Shown here one piece after another: positions 24,983 through 34,116 of a stretch of 64,000 nucleotides of DNA; position 1 is the first letter of the stretch; each line of letters opens with the position of its first letter. The stretch comes from JAICMB01 sp963802915 (GTDB taxonomy: Bacteria > Acidobacteriota > Terriglobia > Bryobacterales > Bryobacteraceae). The notes beneath the pieces are model-generated. The model saw only the letters and a program-made list of their open reading frames with translations, had not been told where the DNA came from and ran no database searches. Both the position numbers and the translations under genes were made by a program. The stretch is taken from NCBI GenBank assembly GCA_963802915.1, contig CAWDKQ010000009.1, positions 496,001 through 560,000 on the forward strand, in the 5' to 3' direction.

Positions 24983-27154
24983 ATGTCCTCATCCACACGA
25001 CGACAATTCCTCCTCCAGGCAGGCTTGATTTCCTCAGTTGCGGGCGGTACGCCGGCGAGTGGGGACGCAGCCACACCGTCCACAGCCGAGTGGATGAAAC
25101 TGCCTCGCATTCTGATTGCTGAAGGTTTCACGCCCCCGTTTTACCCCGCTTTCGAATACGAAGCGGAGAAGGCGCTCGCGATCGCGCGCAGCCTGAACGC
25201 GGACGCATTGCGATTCCCCGCTGCCGCTTACTACGCATACTTCCCAACGAAAACGAAATACCCCATACATCCCGAATTGCGCGGCGCTGACCCGCTCGCT
25301 CGGACGGTGGATTTGTTCCATCAAGCCAATCTGAAGGTCGTGACGTACGTGCCGTTGTTCCATCCATTCATGGATGCGGAGTCACGCGATCCGCTCTACC
25401 AGCAATGGACCAAGCGATTCGCCGACGGCCAACCGATGACAACCGATCATTACGGCTATGGGCTGCGCTTCGAAAGTTGCCAGAACTCACCTCTGCGGCA
25501 AATGATGCTGGAGTTCGTTCAGGAAGTTCTCGAACGTTATCCCATCAATGTTATCTACTTCGATGGCCCCTATCAGGGCCTCAGCACTTCGGATCGGATC
25601 TGCTATTGCCGGTATTGCAAAGACGCGTACCAGAAGGCTCGCGGCAAAGCGCTTCCCGCCCATGATGAGAAACTCGCGCAAGAAGAACGGATAGAGTACT
25701 TCACCTGGCTGCGAGAGGATTGCGCCGCGGCTTTCATGCGCCAGCTTCGTCAAACCATCCGAGGTGTCCGCGATATATCGATGTTTTATAACAACGGGGC
25801 ACTGCTCGAACGGCTCACGCCGTCGAGTCACGCTTACGCCAATGTCGACGGCTTCATGTTCGAGCACGCGCGATCACCCGAACAAAAACTGTTCAATATC
25901 GGCCTGGGTCGCTCCACGGGGAAGACTGTATGGACGTACGTTGGCTCGTATCAGCAGTACAACCGGGAGCACCTGCGAAACCAGGATGTCCAAGGCTGGT
26001 TTAGTTCGCCGGTCGAGACTGGGGAGTTGCTCATGGACGGAGAGACTGCGCTCGTCGCCGGCGCCGGCCCGCTCTACTGGGGACTCAGCCGTTTTTACTA
26101 CGTATCCGGGAGCCCGCTGTCCTACCAAAGCGGCCGCTACGTCAAAGAGATCTTCGATTTCGTCCAGAAGCACGAATCGTTGCTTCGATCCCTAAAACCG
26201 CAGGCGCAAGCCGCCGTTGTAGTGGGGACGCAAACCATCGACTGGTACGATAGCCCGAATTACGACGCCGCGAGTTTTCCGAACTATTTTTATGGCGCGG
26301 CATCGCTTCTCCGGGACAACGGCTACCAGGTTCAGCCCGTGCTCGATTCGGAGCTGAGCGCCCAATCCCTGTCCGTTTTCAAACTGGTCTATGTCCCCAA
26401 TACGCCGTGCCTGAGTGATGCGCAGTGCCGCGTCCTTAGCGCGTATGTAGACAACGGTGGCACCTTGGTGGTGACTCATCTGTCCTCGATTGCCGACGAG
26501 TTTGGGCGGGTACGTAACAACTTTGGGCTGACCGCTTTGACCGGGGCCAGCATTCTCGCGGAAGATCCCGTCGAGATGCCCGACCTTTATCTCCACACTT
26601 CCAATCGCGAGGAAATCCCGCAGGACCCTCAGATTATTCGCTTCAAAGCAGCCGAGGGCGCGAGCGTTCTGGCCGAGACAATCCAACGTGGACGGGCTGG
26701 CAGCATCGGTCCAGCGATCGTCGCGAGATCGCAGGGCGAGGGCAAGGTCATTTACATCGGATCGGGCCTGGAAGCGATCTACGAAGAGACCCGCATGGCA
26801 TCCGTCCGCGCCTTCATGGGTCGGCTAATGGCTCCTGCGTTGTCGAACTCAAGGACCTATGAACTGGCGTTCCGCCCCGGCTTGACTCCTTATCTCGCCG
26901 CGTGCAACGACGCTCTCGTACTTCACTTGCTGGCCGAAGTCGGCAACAAAGAACGGAAGTTCCGGGCTCGAGAATCGTTTATCGAGCTTCGGAATATCAG
27001 CATACGCCTGCGTGTTCCCGAGGGCCGCAAAGTGCGAGCAGTGTCGCTTCTGCGCAGCGGACGCACATTACCCTGGACCATCGAAGGGGATTGGGTCGCC
27101 ACAAGGGTTCCAGACGTTCTGATCTACGAAGCGGTTTATGTCGAGCTGGCATGA
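24983..27154 (+). CDS. Exported GH42-like/beta-galactosidase-trimerisation-type glycosidase
   Basis: 723 residues with a Tat-like leader (STRRQFLLQAGLISSVAGG). The N-terminal half (~35-390) is a TIM-barrel-like region with INVIYFDGPYQG and a metal-binding cluster CYCRYCKDAYQ near 211-221, similar to the cysteine site of GH42 proteins. The second half (~400-620) resembles the Rossmann-like beta-galactosidase trimerisation domain (LVYVPNTPCLSDAQ, YVDNGGTLVVTH), followed by a beta-rich C-terminus. The catalytic pair is not obvious, so the activity is unproven; related proteins are annotated as alpha-amylase-like or GH42-like. It overlaps the transporter start by 4 bases (ATGA) and is flanked by a LacI operator. 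Confidence 0.75.
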   Translation: MSSSTRRQFLLQAGLISSVAGGTPASGDAATPSTAEWMKLPRILIAEGFTPPFYPAFEYEAEKALAIARSLNADALRFPAAAYYAYFPTKTKYPIHPELRGADPLARTVDLFHQANLKVVTYVPLFHPFMDAESRDPLYQQWTKRFADGQPMTTDHYGYGLRFESCQNSPLRQMMLEFVQEVLERYPINVIYFDGPYQGLSTSDRICYCRYCKDAYQKARGKALPAHDEKLAQEERIEYFTWLREDCAAAFMRQLRQTIRGVRDISMFYNNGALLERLTPSSHAYANVDGFMFEHARSPEQKLFNIGLGRSTGKTVWTYVGSYQQYNREHLRNQDVQGWFSSPVETGELLMDGETALVAGAGPLYWGLSRFYYVSGSPLSYQSGRYVKEIFDFVQKHESLLRSLKPQAQAAVVVGTQTIDWYDSPNYDAASFPNYFYGAASLLRDNGYQVQPVLDSELSAQSLSVFKLVYVPNTPCLSDAQCRVLSAYVDNGGTLVVTHLSSIADEFGRVRNNFGLTALTGASILAEDPVEMPDLYLHTSNREEIPQDPQIIRFKAAEGASVLAETIQRGRAGSIGPAIVARSQGEGKVIYIGSGLEAIYEETRMASVRAFMGRLMAPALSNSRTYELAFRPGLTPYLAACNDALVLHLLAEVGNKERKFRARESFIELRNISIRLRVPEGRKVRAVSLLRSGRTLPWTIEGDWVATRVPDVLIYEAVYVELA

Positions 27155-28383
27155 GCAACGCGGCGCTTCCCCGCTTGCGCTGGGTCATGATCGGTCTGGC
27201 CTTCCTGGCCACCATGATCAACTACCTCGATCGGCAAACCCTCTCGGTCGCCGCTCCGCTTTTGCGGGATCAGTTTCACATCAGCAACGTCGGCTATTCC
27301 AGGATCGTATTCGCCTTCATGCTCGCCTACACGATCATGAACGGCGCCTCCGGCCCCTTGCTGGACCGCTTAGGAACTCGCATCGGATACGCGCTTTGCA
27401 TGGTTTGGTGGTCGGCGGCAGCGCTGTTGCATGCATTCTCGACCGGCATCTGGAGTCTGGCGACGTACCGGTTCCTGCTGGGGATGGGTGAGGCCGGTAA
27501 TTGGCCTGCGGCAGTCAAGCTGGTGTCGGAATGGTTCCCTCCACAAGAGAGAGCGATGGCCGCAGGTGTCTTCAACAGCGGCTCCGCGGTAGGCGCGATT
27601 CTCACGCCGCCGCTGATCGCATGGATCATCCTGCGATCCGGATGGCGCCAGGCTTTTTGCGTGGTAGGAATCGCGGGTTTCCTGTGGTTGCTCCTGTGGG
27701 CGTTGCTGTACCGCACGCCGCCGGCGCCGGCCGCTACCGAGATCAAGACGACGATACCGCTCAGTCGCCTCGTTCGCAACCGCTTCGTCGTATTCTTTAC
27801 CCTTTCCAAAGTCTTCATGGATCCGGTCTGGTATTTCTACATCTTCTGGTTCCCGGAATATTTGAAACGAGCGCGGCATTTTGACCTGGAAAGTATCGGG
27901 AAATACGCGTGGATTCCCTTCCTCGCGGCCGGATTCGGGAATCTCCTCGGTGGATGGGTTGCCGCTACGCTTCTACGGCGCAACTTCTCACTTTCCGCGG
28001 CACGTAAAAGTTCAGTAACTTTGTTCGTGCTGCTCATGCTTGGCGCGATTCCCGCCGTTCTAACGCAGAGCCCCTGGATCTCGATTGTCTGGGTTTCGGT
28101 TGCCATGATTGGCTACACCGGCAGTCTTGCCAACATGCTAGCCATGCCCGCCGATGTTTTCCCCAGCAGCGCGGTGGGTTCGGTATACGGTATCGCCAGT
28201 ATGGGCGCCGGCTTCGGTGGAATGGTGTTCGGACTATTGACCGGTTGGATGATTGATAATTTCTCGTACACTCCGGTTTTTATCGGATTCGGCTTGATGC
28301 CGCTGCTTTGCGCCGCTATCCTGTGGACCCTTCTCGGTCCCGTATCGACGAGCTCTGGAGTAAAAGAGCTGGTCAATGCATGA
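27151..28383 (+). CDS. MFS transporter, ACS/hexuronate-type (ExuT-like)
   Basis: 410 residues from the ATG at 27151, which overlaps the stop of the preceding glycosidase gene. Twelve membrane segments can be traced. The start RLRWVMIGLAFLATMINYLDRQTLS and the signature RFLLGMGEAGNWPAA are those of the anion:cation symporter group that includes hexuronate, glucarate and phthalate permeases. The substrate is likely an acidic sugar or sugar acid, possibly produced by the adjacent exported enzyme; that link is inferred from coupling and shared LacI control. It ends 44 bases from the convergent flavoprotein gene. Confidence 0.9.
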   Translation: MSNAALPRLRWVMIGLAFLATMINYLDRQTLSVAAPLLRDQFHISNVGYSRIVFAFMLAYTIMNGASGPLLDRLGTRIGYALCMVWWSAAALLHAFSTGIWSLATYRFLLGMGEAGNWPAAVKLVSEWFPPQERAMAAGVFNSGSAVGAILTPPLIAWIILRSGWRQAFCVVGIAGFLWLLLWALLYRTPPAPAATEIKTTIPLSRLVRNRFVVFFTLSKVFMDPVWYFYIFWFPEYLKRARHFDLESIGKYAWIPFLAAGFGNLLGGWVAATLLRRNFSLSAARKSSVTLFVLLMLGAIPAVLTQSPWISIVWVSVAMIGYTGSLANMLAMPADVFPSSAVGSVYGIASMGAGFGGMVFGLLTGWMIDNFSYTPVFIGFGLMPLLCAAILWTLLGPVSTSSGVKELVNA

Positions 28384-28427
28384 TGGGCCGAAGCGGCGTC
28401 GTTTTGCTCGCAAGCGCCTGAATAAAT

Positions 28428-29801
28428 CTAAGCCTGGGTAGCGACACCCGACTCCGATGAGCTCAGAATGCCTCGAAAATAGGCGTTCAGAAGCCGGCCG
28501 GAGGGGTCGTACTGCTCACGGGTTTGTTCCAATAGTGCGAGCCGGCTGCCAAACGCCCTTCTCGCAAGGTCCGGTGTGAGAGAGGATGTCTGGTTCAGAA
28601 CCGGTTTACCATTCCGGTCGCTGCAGAACTGATTGTACGCGTCGATGAATTCATTCCATCCGGGGTTGCCCGTCGACACCGGATCGATGGTCATGACCGG
28701 ACCGTCCCAGGAGTACGACAACAATGATTGCTGGTCCTGCGCGATGCGGTAACCGACATCAAGCAGGTTAGATCGGTAGCCCTTCTGCTGATAATAGTCT
28801 TTGCAGAACTTGAAAAAATCGCTCAGGACCGACGGATACTGATCCTCGGGGAAGGCGTAGAGGCTAAAAGTATAGCGGCTGTCGTTGGCGACATCGGGAT
28901 AGCGAATGATTTCGTCGGCGGGGACGGTGTTGTCGCTGGTGATGATGTTCTCAAGCTTGAAACGCCAAAGCGCGTTGAAGGCATCGATGATGCCGTAGCG
29001 GGTCTTGGGATCCGATATGGTCTGTTCCATATCGTGTGCGAACTTCGGGCCGGATGTTCCCCAGATATAGTTGCGCAGCGGCCAGATAATCTTGTTCGGT
29101 TCGCCGGTTACCGCGGAATTGTAACTGCGGAACTCGACTGTGATGAGATCGTCGAAAGGAAAGATATAATACATCATCGCGTAGTTCAGCGCCTTTAATT
29201 GGGGCAACTGCTGGATGAAATCCGCGAGATGAAATGTTTTGTGGTGAACTGCGAGCGGAAGCATCGGACGGATGCGGTAAGTTACTTCGTAGATGATGCC
29301 GAACGTGCCATAACTGGAGCGTACCTTCTGCATCAAGTTCGGCTGCGCGTCGGTTACTTCGAGGAGATCTCCGGAAGGAAGAACCATCTTGACGCCGGTC
29401 ACATAAGAGCCGACCTGCCCAAATTCGCCCGGAAACGATGAATCTTTCGTGCCGCAGCAAGCCGCGCTTCCAGCCGTCAGGTTGCCGATTTCGGTGTTGA
29501 CGTAAAACTGCAATTTCTGTTTCGCCAGTGTCTGAGCCATGTCGATGTGGATGGCGCCGGCTTCGACGGTGAGCGAATCGGAGGTGATGTTTAGAATCCG
29601 GTTCATCTTCATCCGGATCAACGTTCCGCCCTCCGAGGCGCCGCAGGCCGTTGTCGAGTGATTCGATCCGACGGCGCGTACCGGAGATGGATACTGCTGG
29701 GGATTCTTCAGGATATTAATGATGTCCTGAACCGAGTTGGCATCTACAACGGCGCGTGGGTGAGAAACAATGTCGCCAAACCAATTGGTAACGTCAGGCA
29801 T
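28428..29801 (-). CDS. FAD-binding oxidoreductase, aldonolactone-oxidase-like
   Basis: 457 residues from the ATG at 29801, preceded by GGAGG at 9 bases. An FAD_binding_4 (VAO/PCMH) domain occupies ~10-190, with VGSNHSTT at 44-51; His48 corresponds to the covalent-flavin His of L-gulono- and D-arabinono-lactone oxidases. The C-terminal half matches the ALO substrate-binding domain and ends with the REQYDPSGRLLNAYF pattern typical of these oxidases. Such enzymes oxidise aldonolactones or polyols and, if true oxidases, release H2O2. No signal peptide is apparent. It is the third gene of an operon with a DUF2235 hydrolase and a haem peroxidase, 20 bases after the latter, so it could supply peroxide. 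Substrate is unknown. Confidence 0.85.
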   Translation of the reverse strand: MPDVTNWFGDIVSHPRAVVDANSVQDIINILKNPQQYPSPVRAVGSNHSTTACGASEGGTLIRMKMNRILNITSDSLTVEAGAIHIDMAQTLAKQKLQFYVNTEIGNLTAGSAACCGTKDSSFPGEFGQVGSYVTGVKMVLPSGDLLEVTDAQPNLMQKVRSSYGTFGIIYEVTYRIRPMLPLAVHHKTFHLADFIQQLPQLKALNYAMMYYIFPFDDLITVEFRSYNSAVTGEPNKIIWPLRNYIWGTSGPKFAHDMEQTISDPKTRYGIIDAFNALWRFKLENIITSDNTVPADEIIRYPDVANDSRYTFSLYAFPEDQYPSVLSDFFKFCKDYYQQKGYRSNLLDVGYRIAQDQQSLLSYSWDGPVMTIDPVSTGNPGWNEFIDAYNQFCSDRNGKPVLNQTSSLTPDLARRAFGSRLALLEQTREQYDPSGRLLNAYFRGILSSSESGVATQA

Positions 29802-29821
29802 TAAGAAGTTCCTCCACAACT

Positions 29822-32638
29822 CTATTGTTTAAAGGCGGGATCGGATACAGCGCGCGGCTGCGGCTTCCACTCGATCGAGTAGTATTGGCCACGATCGCGT
29901 GCCCACGGGTCGAAGACGTTCACAACGTTCTGAAGTTCGGAAGATAACTCCGGAATGTTTCGCAGCAATACTCGTTTCAGGGGCGACACCGGTTGCTTAT
30001 GCCCGTTCGGCTCTCCCTGCTCCATCATTTCCGGACCTGGGCCGTTGTGATTCACCCAATCGATGCCCAGCCGAGTGTAGAATTCCGGCCGGAAACTCGA
30101 GGTGAAGAATCGATCGCTGAACAGCCGCCGCGAGGCATTCAGGATGAACACGACAAATTGGGTCTCGGAAATGGCGAATCCGTGCGGCCGCACCGATTCA
30201 GACATCCAGCCTACGACGGTATCGACATCTTCAATGTTGTCGACTACGGATCCCTTGGGATGCCCCAGGCAGTCGTTAATTGGAGAGCCGTCTTCGTTCA
30301 CCTGTGCGTCGGTGATGACCTTCGATGCGTCGCACACGTGAGTGCCGTATACTTCGCGTAGTTGGGCCGCGTTGTTTTCCTGGTCTTTGCGGGCCGGCGA
30401 ATCGGACGCGAGCGACTTATCCGTAAAGTCGTCAAAGCTCGTCAGTTGCCGAAGCCCGTACTGGCGGCGAAATTCGTTGAAGCGCGGAACGCCGCGTTCG
30501 CGGTCCCGAATGATGTCGAGAGCCGTGATATCGATTTGTTGCGTTGGAGTGTCGAGACGCGGCAGCCGAATGTTCTGCATGAACTGCGGGATGTTGTGCA
30601 GGGTCAGCAGGCCGAGCCGCTGGCGGCCCATGCTCAGCCCCCAATTTGCGAGCCCACGGGAACGCATCGCGTCCGTGGCCTTGCCTTCAAACGTGTTGAT
30701 CACCGCGACCTTCTGCACGATCTGGTTCGGATCTTTGTCGATTTGGCGGTATTCGATCAGGTCCGGAATCAAGGCGTGCAGGCGGTAAACGGTAACGAAC
30801 TCTTCCGGGAAATTGAATGGCGACCCGAAGTGATTCACGCCGCCATTGACGTCGCCGGGCTTCGTGAGATCGTAATGCGGAATCTTGCTGCCGATGCCGA
30901 AAATGCCCGGGCCTGACGCCAGAACCGAATACCACTGCGTCGTCTTTTCGACATCTTTGGATTTTCCGAAATTGCGGACTATGATGTCCGAGAGCGCCTT
31001 CGAGACGTCCGGATCGCCGCTGCCAAGCAGTCCGTTCCAGTTCGCGTTCATGCCTTTATACAGCGGTTCGTCGTAGAGGAGTTGAGGCGTCCACTCCGTG
31101 GTGTGGATTTTCGCGATCTCGGCCGCGACCACCAAACGCGCGACTTCGAAGAGTTCGTCGGGAGTGACGTCCTTGTTGTGGATCACACGCTTCGGATCCG
31201 ACGGATTGCGAAGACCGCTGTCCGCGTTGGGACTCTTTGCCGCTTCCTTGCGAAATTCATCGACGAAGGAATTGTGCTCGCGAGTGAAAAGATTGTGATA
31301 GAAACTCAACCCAATCGACCAGTTGTCGGGGAACGCAGCGGATTCCTGCCCAGCCCATTGCGGCTGTATCGGATCGCCTGACTGGAATACCGGAAGATAC
31401 CCCGGTCCGGGCGCACCCGAGAGCGGTTCTAGAAGCAACTTCGCCGGATCCTTCGGATCGCGCTTTACGCGCCGCCGGGATGTTTCGTCATATCCGTATA
31501 TTTGGGAAGCGTCCCACCATGCGGTATTAGTGTTGCTGAAGGTTTTTGGCGCGCGGGTGAGATAATCCTTGCCTCCGCTGGAGAATTTTTCGGGCGCCGA
31601 ATCCTGCAGAACGTAGGTTTGGTCGACGCGATCCTCCGGGCGGCAGCCAAGCTGTTTGACCTGCTCCGGTGTAAGCGGTGTTTCGACGTTATTCACCAAC
31701 TCGGTGGTGCAGCCAAGCTTCATGTACTCCGGGGCGTTGTGGCCTTCTTCCATGTGGGAGAACCAGTCATGCGTCATGAACTGGATCCAGTAAGCGGCAA
31801 GAACATTGAAAAACGGCGCTTTCTGGTAGTCGCAGTTCGCGTCCGGCGAGTTGTCTGCAAGCCCGAATCCCGAATTGCATGCGGCGGGATTCGATTGAAC
31901 GCGGGTGAATAGCTTGCGGCTGATTACCTGCGGATCCGGAATCAGAAGACCTAGACGGTCGCCGTGGCGATTCTTGGTCAGGATGGTCTGTCCCCGGTCA
32001 GGAAATGTTGTTTCGAATTCGACGTTGCGTGCGAAGGGTGTTCCCGCCGAGCCCATCAACGGATTCAAAATGTCATTGCAGATTCCTGAAACAGTACGCG
32101 CGCGGATGAGATCCCCTTTGCAAACCTGGTCGCCATCGCCGCCCACGGCCTGATAATTCGGATTGTCTTTTGGCAGCCTCATCTCGGGCCACGCCTTGAG
32201 AGCCGGCCCGCCCACGCCGTTTTGACCGGTAATGTAACTGCGCCAGGTCCCTGCGTTATCGAAGAGATTAAACTTGATCAGCGCAACGCGCTGGTATTCG
32301 AGATCCAAGAGGGCGCCCGTAACTCCGCGAAACGCTGGACCCTTCTTCGAAAGGTAGCCGGTGGGCAAGGAAGACATGTCGCCGGTGCCCCAATATTGGG
32401 ACCAGTCGACCCACGGCGTCAGGCGGAATTGCAGATTTCTCTCGCCGCGACAGAGAGCCTCGGCGTCCGTCACTTTACCGAGAAATCGCTGGGCGTGGTC
32501 GTCCGGTATCTTGCGGAAACCGTCAAGCACCATCTGAGCGCAGGCTTTGAGTTCCTTCGCTTCTTCCAGTTTCGGATCGGGATTTACGTCCGCGGCGGCC
32601 GCGATTCCGCACATGCAAAAAAACAAGATTGTCTTCAT
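29822..32638 (-). CDS. Haem peroxidase/dioxygenase of the animal-peroxidase superfamily, exported
   Basis: 938 residues from the ATG at 32638 (AGGTGGG upstream), with a signal peptide (MKTILFFCMCGIAAAA). Superfamily landmarks are in order: distal His290 in FMTHDWFSH; TAWWDASQIYG near 372-382; Arg453-Glu454-His455 in FTREHN; proximal His621 in VYRLHALIPD. The residue three before the proximal His is Tyr618, the position of the radical-forming Tyr in prostaglandin synthases and linoleate diol synthases, so fatty acid oxygenation is possible besides simple peroxidation. The ~270-residue N-terminal extension has several Cys and no recognised domain. It lies 45 bases after the DUF2235 gene and 20 before the flavoprotein. 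Family certain; oxygenase activity inferred. Confidence 0.9.
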   Translation of the reverse strand: MKTILFFCMCGIAAAADVNPDPKLEEAKELKACAQMVLDGFRKIPDDHAQRFLGKVTDAEALCRGERNLQFRLTPWVDWSQYWGTGDMSSLPTGYLSKKGPAFRGVTGALLDLEYQRVALIKFNLFDNAGTWRSYITGQNGVGGPALKAWPEMRLPKDNPNYQAVGGDGDQVCKGDLIRARTVSGICNDILNPLMGSAGTPFARNVEFETTFPDRGQTILTKNRHGDRLGLLIPDPQVISRKLFTRVQSNPAACNSGFGLADNSPDANCDYQKAPFFNVLAAYWIQFMTHDWFSHMEEGHNAPEYMKLGCTTELVNNVETPLTPEQVKQLGCRPEDRVDQTYVLQDSAPEKFSSGGKDYLTRAPKTFSNTNTAWWDASQIYGYDETSRRRVKRDPKDPAKLLLEPLSGAPGPGYLPVFQSGDPIQPQWAGQESAAFPDNWSIGLSFYHNLFTREHNSFVDEFRKEAAKSPNADSGLRNPSDPKRVIHNKDVTPDELFEVARLVVAAEIAKIHTTEWTPQLLYDEPLYKGMNANWNGLLGSGDPDVSKALSDIIVRNFGKSKDVEKTTQWYSVLASGPGIFGIGSKIPHYDLTKPGDVNGGVNHFGSPFNFPEEFVTVYRLHALIPDLIEYRQIDKDPNQIVQKVAVINTFEGKATDAMRSRGLANWGLSMGRQRLGLLTLHNIPQFMQNIRLPRLDTPTQQIDITALDIIRDRERGVPRFNEFRRQYGLRQLTSFDDFTDKSLASDSPARKDQENNAAQLREVYGTHVCDASKVITDAQVNEDGSPINDCLGHPKGSVVDNIEDVDTVVGWMSESVRPHGFAISETQFVVFILNASRRLFSDRFFTSSFRPEFYTRLGIDWVNHNGPGPEMMEQGEPNGHKQPVSPLKRVLLRNIPELSSELQNVVNVFDPWARDRGQYYSIEWKPQPRAVSDPAFKQ

Positions 32639-32683
32639 AGACCCACCTGCCATAGTGAATCTCGTAGCGAGAATGTTTCACCG

Positions 32684-33727
32684 TTATCCGGCGGCCTTCA
32701 GTGTGGCTTGTGAGATCACCAGTCCCTTGGCATACGCGGTAGCCAATTCACCATCGGTGAAAGTGAGGTTGCAAGGACGGTAGGAGTTATCGTACTGGCA
32801 CCTCGCAAAGACGCTGTCCGCAATGGCGGAATTGGCAGCGATCATGCGGTTTTTTGGGAAAAGCCATCCCACGTTCCAGGATTCGTGCTTGGTGTCGAGA
32901 GCTAGCTTTGGATCCATTGGAAGAGGATAATTCGCCATCACTTCAGGAACAAATTCCAGACCGAGGAGGGTGGCCTTATTCATCATCCAGGCCAAGGTAA
33001 GGTCGGAAAGCGCCGAGCCGTTGGAATCGGCCGGGTAGCTGCCGCCCACGTCGCAATGTACGCCGCTGAACCAGACTTGCTCGAGCGTTTGCGTAGGTGA
33101 CGGCGAAGTCCAAAGCGTCGCGGGGAATTCGGCCCGCCTCTCGTCGATTGCCAGCGCTTGATATGCGTGCAGAACGTCCGGGTGTAAATTCGTGTCGAGG
33201 AACCCGTATAAGAGCGGAGCCACGCCTCCAAACACCGCCGGTATTCCGAGCGAGCCAACCGTATCCCAGACTCCGACCATGTTGAGCTTTGCGTCGAACA
33301 GATCGCAGGTCTTATTCAGTTCGGCGAGCAAGGTGGCCCGTTTGTCTTTGTTGCGATACGCTTCGAATGCGGTGTCCACCACTTCGTCGGTGAAATTAGC
33401 TGTCGGAAGACCGCAAACGGCGACCATTCCCGCAAGACTGCGAGCGGTATAAGCGCCGCGGCTGAATCCAAAGATGAAAATCTCATCTCCCTGTTCGTAA
33501 GCGTGTGCTAACTTCGTGTAGCCATCTTTGATTTTTTGAAAGAGTCCCGCGCCCAGCGCCCCTCCCGCTAACTTTTGGATCAGCGAACCGTCAGAGCCGA
33601 CCCCATCGTCGTAGTAAGGAATCTGATCAGCGCTCACCTTAAGCGCTTTGTAGATCTTGTAGACGTTGGTATTCTTGCCGGGCTCATCCCAGGTCCCATC
33701 CGCGCAGAAGATAATCCGCTTGCCCAT
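32684..33727 (-). CDS. DUF2235 alpha/beta hydrolase (Tle1-related fold)
   Basis: 347 residues from the ATG at 33727, with GGAGGT 8 bases upstream. The start RIIFCADGTWDEPGKNTNVYK and the nucleophile elbow GFSRGAYTAR with Ser89 are hallmarks of DUF2235, the alpha/beta-hydrolase family that includes type VI phospholipase effectors (Tle1) but also many uncharacterised cytosolic proteins. The motif W(F)SGVHCDVGGSYP further on supplies the expected late Asp/His region. No signal peptide or toxin partner is visible, and there are no T6SS genes here. As first gene of the operon with a haem dioxygenase-like enzyme, release of a lipid substrate is an attractive but unproven role. Confidence 0.87.
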   Translation of the reverse strand: MGKRIIFCADGTWDEPGKNTNVYKIYKALKVSADQIPYYDDGVGSDGSLIQKLAGGALGAGLFQKIKDGYTKLAHAYEQGDEIFIFGFSRGAYTARSLAGMVAVCGLPTANFTDEVVDTAFEAYRNKDKRATLLAELNKTCDLFDAKLNMVGVWDTVGSLGIPAVFGGVAPLLYGFLDTNLHPDVLHAYQALAIDERRAEFPATLWTSPSPTQTLEQVWFSGVHCDVGGSYPADSNGSALSDLTLAWMMNKATLLGLEFVPEVMANYPLPMDPKLALDTKHESWNVGWLFPKNRMIAANSAIADSVFARCQYDNSYRPCNLTFTDGELATAYAKGLVISQATLKAAG

Positions 33728-34116
33728 TCGTTCCGACCTCCGATGTCGTTCGTCAATTATGCAGAGCACGGAGAGTGAAATCAAGACGAAAGGGCAAGTG
33801 GAGAAGAATCCCTCGATCAAGAAACAGCTCAGCTCTTTGCATTCACAAGCGCGCCATCAGCGGGTGAGATGCTTTGCCGCGGGACGCACGTCCATCACGG
33901 CTATACCCGCATATGACCTTCGTCTTACCCGCAAATGAGGGGATCGATGCAGTCACTAACAGTACTAGTCTGGACCGATGGCGCATGCCGAACGCTACAA
34001 AACAAAACAGCTTGAAGGATAACTCGAAGAGTTCGTTTTAACGTTTCCAGTTGAAACCATTTCGGCACATAGATCACAAGAAAGATGAGCTTCGAAGCCA
34101 TTGAGGAGAACACAGA
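33728..34116. other. Divergent intergenic region between the peroxidase operon and the TIR gene
   Basis: 389 bases without a supportable gene. It must carry promoters for both directions. Visible elements are a 5+5 inverted repeat (GGACG-CA-CGTCC, 33883-33894) and a pair of near-identical 13-base direct repeats at 33904 and 33926. No strong consensus -35/-10 pair could be assigned by eye. Confidence 0.6.
33904..33938. repeat. Two 13-base direct repeats, 22-bp period
   Basis: TACCCGCATATGA (33904-33916) and TACCCGCAAATGA (33926-33938) differ by one base and start 22 bases apart, about two helical turns, so both would face the same side of the DNA. They lie between two divergent transcription units and look like a tandem binding site for an unidentified regulator. 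Confidence 0.55.

Noticed and set aside
28384..28427. Possible bidirectional terminator between the MFS and flavoprotein genes
   Set aside because: Only a 4-bp stem can be drawn and there is no T-tract on either strand.
32684..33727. Type VI secretion effector (Tle1)
   Set aside because: DUF2235 is related, but there are no VgrG, PAAR, Hcp or immunity genes, and the protein lacks the extra domains of Tle1.
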